Below are positions 1 to 5,611 of a stretch of 8,232 nt of DNA, one piece after another (the first letter of the stretch is position 1; each line of letters begins with the position of its first letter). The position numbers and the translations under genes were made by a program. The stretch comes from Bacteroidales bacterium UBA3696. Its GTDB lineage: Bacteria; Bacteroidota; Bacteroidia; Bacteroidales; Paludibacteraceae. The notes beneath the pieces are model-generated. The model worked only from the letters and a program-made list of their open reading frames with translations. It had not been told where the DNA came from and did no database searches. The stretch lies in contig DFIN01000047.1 of NCBI GenBank assembly GCA_002372135.1, positions 13,780 through 22,011 on the forward strand, given 5' to 3'.

Positions 1-27
1 GTGCGCTACCAACTGCGCTACTTCTCG
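1..27 (-). tRNA. 5' part of a tRNA, probably tRNA-Pro (cut by window edge)
   Basis: Read on the minus strand from 27 to 1, this is the 5' third of a tRNA. It has a seven-base acceptor strand CGAGAAG, then T8 and A9, a D-stem GCGC, a D-loop AGTTGGTA with the invariant GG, the returning GCGC, then A26 and the first base of the anticodon stem. The anticodon and 3' half lie beyond the left edge, so identity is not proven. C at position 1 together with GTAGCGCAGTTGGTAGCGCA is what I know from bacterial tRNA-Pro genes, so Pro is the best guess. It begins 7 nt after the stop of the AraC-type gene on the same strand, and I see no separate TAnnTTTG box directly before it, so it may be co-transcribed with that gene. 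Confidence 0.82.
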
Positions 28-33
28 AATGTT

Positions 34-885
34 TTAATTGCTATTACGATACTCCTTCGGCGTCATATTCGTTCTCAAGCGGAAGAACCGATTGAAAAAC
101 GCCACGTTCTCAAAGCCCAACGAAATGGCTATTTCCTTCACCTGCAATTTGGTCAGTTTCAATTGCGCCTTTGCGTCGGTAAGGATAGCCTCGTCAATGA
201 TTTCTCCTGCTGCCCGCGTACCCACCGAACGAATCGTACTACTCAGATGCGGTGTGGAAAGGCGCATGTGCTTGGCATACTCATTGACATGATGCCACTC
301 GTGGTAATGCTTCATGACCAACTTGACAAACTCCTGATAGATCTCTTCTTTGCGGTCATTAGGTTGCAAGAGGTTATCTCCATGTTTCCGTGCAAAGTCA
401 AGATAAAGCGTCTGCAAGAGGTTGAATATATTGACCATCACTTCGGTATTGAGCATCGAGGGTCTCGTATTCGCGGCTTTGAGCAGCAACTCCACTGTGA
501 GTTTGAGCACCTCAGCGGCTTCCTCACGAACGGATAAGAGGGGATTGCGTAGTTGCAAGGTATCCAACAATATACGATCGCGAAAAGCATGCTTTTCCAA
601 GAACGAAGAGGAGAACAATACGTAATAGACCAATGCGTCTTCGGAGAAATGGTGGATGAGCAAAAAACTATTCGGCTCTAACAGCAGTATATCATTTTGC
701 TTGACCTCGTAGCGTGTAATGTTAATGGTAGCCGAGGCTGTTCCTCTCACCATCAGCGCATACACTCCGCACTTGATTTTGCAGGGAAAACGCCCATACT
801 CATTCATTATCTTACCACTGGCATCCCCTATCAGGTAATCCACCGGGCAATCCAATAGAGGTATTTCTTTCTCTTGCTTTGCCAT
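34..885 (-). CDS. AraC-family transcriptional regulator
   Basis: Predicted cytoplasmic DNA-binding regulator of 283 residues. The C-terminal ~100 residues form the double helix-turn-helix of the AraC/XylS family. The first HTH is around 198-221 (VNEYAKHMRLSTPHLSSTIR). The second is around 247-270, with the family signature EIAISLGFENVAFFNRFFR followed by MTPKEYR at 275-280. The N-terminal ~180 residues look like a cupin-type sensing domain (the stretch YEVKQNDILLLEPNSFLLI at 59-77), as in Bacteroidota AraC regulators; the ligand is unknown. The frame stays open to an ATG at 996, but the promoter at 928-959 lies inside that extension, so ATG 885 is the supported start, with a leader of about 35 nt. 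No Shine-Dalgarno sequence is visible, as is normal for this phylum. It is divergent from ispE. The target could be itself or another locus; nothing here identifies it. Confidence 0.94.
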   Translation of the reverse strand: MAKQEKEIPLLDCPVDYLIGDASGKIMNEYGRFPCKIKCGVYALMVRGTASATINITRYEVKQNDILLLEPNSFLLIHHFSEDALVYYVLFSSSFLEKHAFRDRILLDTLQLRNPLLSVREEAAEVLKLTVELLLKAANTRPSMLNTEVMVNIFNLLQTLYLDFARKHGDNLLQPNDRKEEIYQEFVKLVMKHYHEWHHVNEYAKHMRLSTPHLSSTIRSVGTRAAGEIIDEAILTDAKAQLKLTKLQVKEIAISLGFENVAFFNRFFRLRTNMTPKEYRNSN

Positions 886-927
886 AGACGAGTGGGGGTT
901 GAACCTGCTTTCTCCGAAAAACGGCTG

Positions 928-959
928 CAAAAGTAGGGTAAATTTCACAATCCCGCAAA
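928..959 (-). promoter_or_regulatory. Bacteroidota-type promoter of the AraC gene
   Basis: On the minus strand TTTG (959-956) is followed by a 20-nt spacer and TACTTTTG (935-928). This matches the Bacteroidota housekeeping sigma consensus TTTG-N19..21-TAnnTTTG. Transcription should begin near 921, upstream of ATG 885. This rules out longer forms of the regulator starting at 996. Confidence 0.8.
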
Positions 960-999
960 TAAATCTCATTTTTTTCGTAATTTCTTGGCTGAACATAAC

Positions 1000-1007
1000 T
1001 ATCTTTG
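1000..1007 (+). promoter_or_regulatory. -7 box of the ispE promoter
   Basis: TATCTTTG fits the Bacteroidota -7 consensus TAnnTTTG and lies 19 nt before ATG 1027. No clean TTTG occurs at the expected -33 distance; the T-run ending in TTCG near 974-977 is the nearest candidate. Transcription would start around 1013, leaving a very short leader. This excludes the TTG at 985 as the start of ispE. Confidence 0.6.
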
Positions 1008-1026
1008 CGCACCAAACGATAAGTAT

Positions 1027-1842
1027 ATGAAACTATTGGCTAATTGCAAGGTGAATGTAGGTCTTCGCGTTCGCCGGTTGCGCGAAGACGGTTATCACGA
1101 TATAGAGACGCTATTTTATCCTGTAATGGGTCTGCACGATGTATTGGAAATAGAGTATCTGAAAGGTATGAAAAACTGCCAAGAGATAGAGTTTGCGCAG
1201 GATGGTATCATGGTGGATTGTGCAAACGAGGAAAATCTGGTGGTGCGCGCCTATCGGCAAGTGGCGCAGGCGTTTCCTCGGGTGGGTTCAATCAGGGTTC
1301 ATCTTAGGAAGCAGGTCCCCTTTGGCGCAGGTTTGGGAGGCGGTTCGTCGGATGCTGCACATACTATAATCGGGCTCAACTCGCTGTTTGACTTACACAT
1401 GACGCGCGAGCAGATGGCAGCATTGGTGCGTCCGATAGGGGCTGATTGTCCGTTTTTTATCTACAATGAGCCATGCTTTGCGCGTGGGATAGGCGATGAG
1501 TTGCAGCCAAGGGATTTTTCTTGGTCCGGCAAACGTATGCTGATGCTCAAGCCGGATGTACATGTTTCCACCAGCGAGGCATACGCAGGGATAGAGATGC
1601 ATGACGAGCCTTGGGATTGGCGCGTGAATGACTTTGAGCCGACCGTATTCCGTTTGCACCCACAGTTAGCCCGTGCCAAGCAAGCCCTATTGGACGCAGG
1701 AGCGGAATATGCGGCGATGTCAGGCAGCGGGAGTGTTATCTACGGTATCTTTGAGCGTGATTCGAAAAACGGAGCCTTGCCCTACCGTCGATTCTTGGAC
1801 GAAGAGTTTGCCTCGATGGTAATCTTCGATGATACGCTTTGA
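1027..1842 (+). CDS. ispE: 4-diphosphocytidyl-2-C-methyl-D-erythritol kinase
   Basis: GHMP-superfamily kinase of the MEP isoprenoid pathway. It phosphorylates the 2-hydroxyl of CDP-methylerythritol with ATP in the cytoplasm. All family landmarks are present in the 271 residues. The N-terminal substrate motif is ANCKVNVGLRV at 5-15, with catalytic Lys8. DGYHDIETLFYP follows at 21-32. The glycine-rich ATP loop PFGAGLGGGSSDAA is at 98-111, and GADCPFF at 138-144 carries catalytic Asp140. The third GHMP motif AAMSGSGSVIYGIF is at 229-242. ATG 1027 gives the normal IspE N-terminus; a longer reading from TTG 985 would start upstream of the promoter box. The length is slightly below the ~283 of E. 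coli IspE. The last 123 bp overlap the 3' end of the convergent histidine kinase gene. The assignment is secure. Confidence 0.98.
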   Translation: MKLLANCKVNVGLRVRRLREDGYHDIETLFYPVMGLHDVLEIEYLKGMKNCQEIEFAQDGIMVDCANEENLVVRAYRQVAQAFPRVGSIRVHLRKQVPFGAGLGGGSSDAAHTIIGLNSLFDLHMTREQMAALVRPIGADCPFFIYNEPCFARGIGDELQPRDFSWSGKRMLMLKPDVHVSTSEAYAGIEMHDEPWDWRVNDFEPTVFRLHPQLARAKQALLDAGAEYAAMSGSGSVIYGIFERDSKNGALPYRRFLDEEFASMVIFDDTL

Positions 1843-2880
1843 GAGTGACAGACCTAATCCCCACCCTCTTTGTTTGGTGGTGAATCCCGGTCGGAAAATG
1901 CGTTTGAAGAGTTTGCGCTCCATGCCTTTGCCGGTATCGGCTACATCAATAAAGATGGTGCGATTGCTTCGATGAACACGCAGGGTAATGGTTCCTGCTC
2001 CGCTCATTGCGTCCACGGCATTCTTAATCAGATTCTCCAACACCCACTGAAACAGAGGGGCATTCAAGTCAGCTTGCAGGGTCTTGTCCTCGTCGTTACA
2101 AAAGCAATGAATGACCACCTTCTTGGATACACGCGACTGCATATATACGACGGTATCTTCTACGAGCGGGAACAAAAGTTGCCGCGTTAGTTCTGCCTCA
2201 CTACCTACTTTGGAGAACCGTTCAGCCACGGCTTGCAGCCGGTGTATATCTTGCTGCATTTGGGGTATGAGTTCATCGTCGGGATAGCGTTCTCGAAGCA
2301 GTTGTTCCCACGCAGCAAGCGAGGAGATGGGTGTGCCCAACTGGTGGGCTGTTTCTTTGCTCAACCCTACCCAAACGCGGTTTTGCTCACTGCGTTGCGT
2401 CATATATAAGATGATGAGTCCGATGAGCAGTAGCACTGCCAATACGCCGAACGATATGAGCGGAAGATGTTGCAGGCGTTGGAGCGCAAGAGAGTCGTCG
2501 TAATAAATGAGTTGGGTCGCATTGCCGTCGATGGTAACGACGATGGGGCCATGCAACTGAGTAGGATCTTTGACGGGACGTGTTACATTACGCGTTAGCA
2601 ACACATTTCCTTCTGCGTCTAACATATAGACGGGTATGGTTGTATTCCCCTCAATGATGGACGAAACAAAGTCTATATCCGTTCCTTCGTCTGCATTGAC
2701 GAGTTGTCGTGTGGCTTCTGCCCAAATCTCCATTTGCTTGGTTTCTGTTTCGGCAAGACGGAGGAAAAGGTAGTTGTAATACAGGATAGACGCTACCACA
2801 AAGAGGGAAGACAGCGTTAGGGCTATTTCCCAGACTCGGTAATTATGCAGGCGTTCGATAACGGATTGTTTACGATTCAT
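1720..2880 (-). CDS. Membrane sensor histidine kinase
   Basis: Two-component sensor kinase of 386 residues, predicted in the inner membrane. TM1 is about 18-40 and TM2 about 140-161, enclosing a ~100-residue periplasmic sensing region (IPVYMLDAEGNVLLTRNV at 82-99, reminiscent of PAS/Cache folds). The phospho-acceptor box is ETAHQLGTPISSLAAW at 176-191, with His179. The ATPase domain has an N-box ENLIKNAVDAM (282-292), G1 DVADTGKGM (312-320), F-box FKRIFRPGFTTK (325-336) and G2 GWGLGLSLSK (339-348). The HQLGTP form of the H-box is familiar from Bacteroidota kinases. No HAMP domain is evident; only about 15 residues separate TM2 from the H-box. ATG 2880 is chosen because the frame beyond it reaches only a TTG at 2895. 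No response regulator is adjacent, so the partner and signal are unknown. The C-terminal 40 residues are encoded antisense to ispE. Confidence 0.95.
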   Translation of the reverse strand: MNRKQSVIERLHNYRVWEIALTLSSLFVVASILYYNYLFLRLAETETKQMEIWAEATRQLVNADEGTDIDFVSSIIEGNTTIPVYMLDAEGNVLLTRNVTRPVKDPTQLHGPIVVTIDGNATQLIYYDDSLALQRLQHLPLISFGVLAVLLLIGLIILYMTQRSEQNRVWVGLSKETAHQLGTPISSLAAWEQLLRERYPDDELIPQMQQDIHRLQAVAERFSKVGSEAELTRQLLFPLVEDTVVYMQSRVSKKVVIHCFCNDEDKTLQADLNAPLFQWVLENLIKNAVDAMSGAGTITLRVHRSNRTIFIDVADTGKGMERKLFKRIFRPGFTTKQRGWGLGLSLSKRIIEDYHRGKLFVQESTVGQGSVFRITLKDTVDNTPAA

Positions 2881-2910
2881 GGACGAAAAGGTCAAAAAAA
2901 ACGTTTTTTA

Positions 2911-2941
2911 TTTGCACGGTAAAAAAATAGCAGTACTTTTG
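2911..2941 (+). promoter_or_regulatory. Promoter of tRNA-Glu
   Basis: TTTG (2911-2914), a 19-nt spacer, then TACTTTTG (2934-2941) is an exact match to the Bacteroidota consensus TTTG-N19-TAnnTTTG. The predicted transcription start near 2948 leaves a leader of only about 7 nt before the mature tRNA at 2955. Confidence 0.85.
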
Positions 2942-2954
2942 CGGTCGCTTTTAG

Positions 2955-3030
2955 GGTGCTATCGTCTAGTGGCCTAGGACAACGGCCTCTCACGCCGTAA
3001 ACCCCGGTTCGAGTCCGGGTAGCACTACCA
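2955..3030 (+). tRNA. tRNA-Glu (anticodon CUC)
   Basis: A complete 76-nt cloverleaf that decodes GAG. The acceptor GGTGCTA (2955-2961) pairs with TAGCACT (3020-3026), with a G1-U72 wobble at the end. T8 and C9 follow, then a D-arm starting GTCTAG as in other tRNA-Glu. The anticodon stem ACGGC/GCCGT encloses loop CTCTCAC with anticodon CTC at 2989-2991. The T-stem CCCGG/CCGGG (3003-3019) holds loop TTCGAGT. The discriminator is A3027, and the CCA end is encoded (3028-3030). It has its own promoter and terminator, so it is a single-gene transcript between the kinase and the amylase gene. Confidence 0.97.
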
Positions 3031-3031
3031 A

Positions 3032-3062
3032 AAGGGAGAGCAAATACTCTCCCTTCTTTTTT
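3032..3062 (+). terminator. Intrinsic terminator of tRNA-Glu, probably bidirectional
   Basis: A 9-bp perfect stem AAGGGAGAG (3032-3040)/CTCTCCCTT (3047-3055) with a 6-nt loop CAAATA is followed by C and six T residues (3057-3062), directly after the tRNA. On the minus strand the same hairpin lies just past the amylase stop codon (3067). There it is followed by a short T-run, so it can also end the export operon, less strongly. Confidence 0.9.
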
Positions 3063-3066
3063 ATGT

Positions 3067-5595
3067 CTATCTCAGCCGCGTACCGGTAACGGTATAAACA
3101 GATCCGTCCTCCCGAAGGATCAGTATCTGTCCGTCAATGAGTACTTTGCGTGTGCCTTCGTTGGACGAAGGCAGCCATTCTACTTGCTCGATGCCGTCTG
3201 CATAGTCGTATGCCGAAGGAATGACAGGGGGCTGAACGGACGAGCCTGTGAAAATGCGGAACTCGTTGGGTTGCAGTGTATAGGTTGATTTTGCCTTCGA
3301 ACCGCCTGCATAATAGTCGTACCATGTTCCGGCGGGCAAGGTTATATCCAGCGTCTTGGTGGCAGAGAAGTTCGCCACGGCATAGACATCATTCCCCCAT
3401 TGCACATAGCGTTTTTGCGCGCCGGTGTACAAATGGCTTGCGGTGGGTTTACCGGTAAAGACATCGGGCATGATACGAGTGCGGAGCCGGATGGCTTGTG
3501 CCAAACGCTGATAGGCTTGCATACGCGGACCTTCTTGGAACCAACCGCGCGATTCAGGACGCGGTTTGGGGTTCATCTTGAATTCAGCAGTATCTTTCTT
3601 ACTGCCGTTGATATAGATATGGTCTGCTTTGACAGCCATTCCATAAGGATTCTTACCCCAATCTTCGTCAGATCTCTGCCATTTGGAATAGTCGTAAGCC
3701 AATTCGTCGAAGTGATAGAAGAGTTGCGGTCCGTCGAGCATGCACTGCAAACCGATGACAGCCGGAACGCGACTTGCACGGTCAGCTACGCTGGTTTTGA
3801 GCGAACCTTCGCCCCACTGTTTGGCTTTGAAGAAGGGGCGTTCCTCGTCGTGGTTATTGCTGTAGGACACATAGTTATCCAAGTTAGCAGCGGACAAATC
3901 GTCCCCTGAGAGCCATGCACCGGCTGCTTGCTGGAACTTTTCTGCCGTGTTTTGCCAGCACATCATACCGTTTTGAACCAACCGAGGACGATCGCTGTTC
4001 ATATTGCTTCCCCAGTGTTCGAGCATGAGGTATGAGCCGGGGGATGTGGTTTGCATGACTTGATAGTACTCGTTGATATTGGCAAGTGCTGTATAAGTGG
4101 TGCCGCACAAGCCGTGGGAAAGGTCAAAGCGATAGCCGTCCACCTTGTATTCTGTCAGCCAATAAGCCACAGCACGGCGGAACATATCCTTGGCAGGGGC
4201 AAAGTCGTGATTCCAATCCTGATAGACATTATCCGGATGGGGTACGCGCGAATCAACGTTGAACCACGGATTGAAACGGAGGTCGGTCAAAGACTCGTTG
4301 CTTGATGTCCACGGGTAGAGTTTGTTCATGGGGTTCTGTCCTGTGGCATGGTTGAACACCATATCGAGGACGACAGCGATGCCGCGTTTGTGGCACTCAT
4401 CTACCAGTTGTTTGAGGTCTTCCGGCGAACCATAGGTCTTATCCACGGCAAAATAGTGATTGGGTGAATAGCCCCACGACTCGTTGCCGTCAAACTCGGT
4501 AACGGGCATAAGTTCAAGGCAGTTCACGCCGAGGTTGGCTATATAGTCCAAACGTTCTAAGAGAGCGGGGATACTATGGTTGGGAGTGAAATCATAGATC
4601 CAAGTCTCGTAGATGACGAGATTGTTTTTGTCAGGGCGTTGGAAGTTGAGCGTAGCGTTTGACCACTGATAGGCAGGTTTGCCGGGCTGAATAACCGTAA
4701 CATAGCCATCATCTGCGCCGGAAAGAGGATAGCCGATCAGGTCGGAATGCACCCAACGGGGTTCATACATATCATCGGGGTGAATGACTTTCTCGGAAAA
4801 GAGGTCAGATATTTGCTTTTTCGCGCCATCGGCACGCACGACTACATATTGGAAACGATACTCTTTGCCCTTCTCCAAGCCAGTGAGGTGAATCCAGAAA
4901 TAATTGCCGTCGCGATAGAGTTGGTAGTCGTTGTTCAGTTGCCAGTCGGTCATATCGCCCAAGAGGAAAACGTGCTGTGCAGGCTCGAGGGTGGAGTTGT
5001 TGTTGGCAGTCTTATTGCCGGCAGCATAGGTACAGAGTGTGACAGAGGTGCCATCGTTGCCATAGTAGATACCATTAACTATCCCCGACGGGCGTGCTTT
5101 TTGCTGCGCTGCAGCGGGTGTAAATCCGTCCCAAATAGAGCCTTTGTTTTCCTTGCCGAAATAGAGCAGGATATCACCACCGGTAGCCGTTTTTCCTTGC
5201 AGCGAGCTATTTCCTTTGCCATTGTGGAACACCATCACGATAGCCGTTATTTCTTCCGTTTCGGGGCAGGAGAAAAAGGTGTAGATGTTGGGGATGGTGA
5301 GTTGCCAAAGTTCGCCCGACCGGGTCCATTGCGGTTCTTGGGTCGTTCCCCAAGTGTCGGTACCCTTTTGGATATACTTCCAGTCGTGGATATCCTTGGA
5401 AGCAGAGGTGATGAGTCCGATGTGCGAGTAGCACTCGGTGGCTTTCACCATGCCGCCATTGCCTTGTGAGGGATCAAAGGTGAGGACGATTGGACCGGTA
5501 TAGCCTTTCTCGATAATGGCGGGTTGGCTGGTTACTTGGGCTGTAACAGTAAGCGACAGCCACAGCAGCATGAGGGTCAGAAAAGAATGTTTCAT
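3067..5595 (-). CDS. Secreted GH13 alpha-amylase-type glycoside hydrolase with C-terminal tail
   Basis: Extracellular or surface enzyme of 842 residues, predicted to cleave alpha-1,4 (possibly alpha-1,6) glucan bonds in starch or glycogen. Residues 1-19 are a type I signal peptide ending in TVTA-Q, with no lipobox. Residues ~25-145 form an E-set-like region (CYSHIGLITSAS at 55-66 resembles the N-terminal domain of other Bacteroidota amylases). Residues ~205-275 look like a CBM48-type module (HVFLLGDMTDWQ). The GH13 barrel spans ~325-710 with all four signature regions: DMVFNHA (411-417), GYRFDLSHG (487-495, nucleophile Asp491), LMLEHWG (523-529, acid/base Glu526) and SNNHDEE (579-585, Asp583). 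A beta-sandwich domain C follows to ~785. The last 26 residues (817-842) form the tail shared with its two upstream neighbours. It starts 16 nt after the protease gene, so it is very likely co-transcribed. Neopullulanase or pullulanase activity cannot be excluded. Confidence 0.95.
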   Translation of the reverse strand: MKHSFLTLMLLWLSLTVTAQVTSQPAIIEKGYTGPIVLTFDPSQGNGGMVKATECYSHIGLITSASKDIHDWKYIQKGTDTWGTTQEPQWTRSGELWQLTIPNIYTFFSCPETEEITAIVMVFHNGKGNSSLQGKTATGGDILLYFGKENKGSIWDGFTPAAAQQKARPSGIVNGIYYGNDGTSVTLCTYAAGNKTANNNSTLEPAQHVFLLGDMTDWQLNNDYQLYRDGNYFWIHLTGLEKGKEYRFQYVVVRADGAKKQISDLFSEKVIHPDDMYEPRWVHSDLIGYPLSGADDGYVTVIQPGKPAYQWSNATLNFQRPDKNNLVIYETWIYDFTPNHSIPALLERLDYIANLGVNCLELMPVTEFDGNESWGYSPNHYFAVDKTYGSPEDLKQLVDECHKRGIAVVLDMVFNHATGQNPMNKLYPWTSSNESLTDLRFNPWFNVDSRVPHPDNVYQDWNHDFAPAKDMFRRAVAYWLTEYKVDGYRFDLSHGLCGTTYTALANINEYYQVMQTTSPGSYLMLEHWGSNMNSDRPRLVQNGMMCWQNTAEKFQQAAGAWLSGDDLSAANLDNYVSYSNNHDEERPFFKAKQWGEGSLKTSVADRASRVPAVIGLQCMLDGPQLFYHFDELAYDYSKWQRSDEDWGKNPYGMAVKADHIYINGSKKDTAEFKMNPKPRPESRGWFQEGPRMQAYQRLAQAIRLRTRIMPDVFTGKPTASHLYTGAQKRYVQWGNDVYAVANFSATKTLDITLPAGTWYDYYAGGSKAKSTYTLQPNEFRIFTGSSVQPPVIPSAYDYADGIEQVEWLPSSNEGTRKVLIDGQILILREDGSVYTVTGTRLR

Positions 5596-5611
5596 AGTGA
5601 TTTATATGGGG

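Noticed and set aside
1..537. 178-residue plus-strand frame at the left edge
   Set aside because: Runs antisense through the AraC HTH and through the tRNA fragment; a shadow frame.
1870..2190. 106-residue plus-strand frame after ispE
   Set aside because: Antisense to the conserved kinase ATPase domain, without promoter or motif.
2881..2895. Longer kinase start at TTG 2895
   Set aside because: A TTG start is less likely than ATG 2880 only five codons later, and the added residues match no family feature.
3400..3909. 169-residue plus-strand open frame opposite the GH13 C-terminal part
   Set aside because: Lies wholly inside the amylase gene on the other strand, with no family features.
4747..5469. 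240-residue plus-strand open frame opposite the amylase gene
   Set aside because: It is antisense to the signal peptide-to-CBM region of a clear GH13 gene, shows no recognisable domain, and has no TAnnTTTG promoter or other support; a shadow frame.
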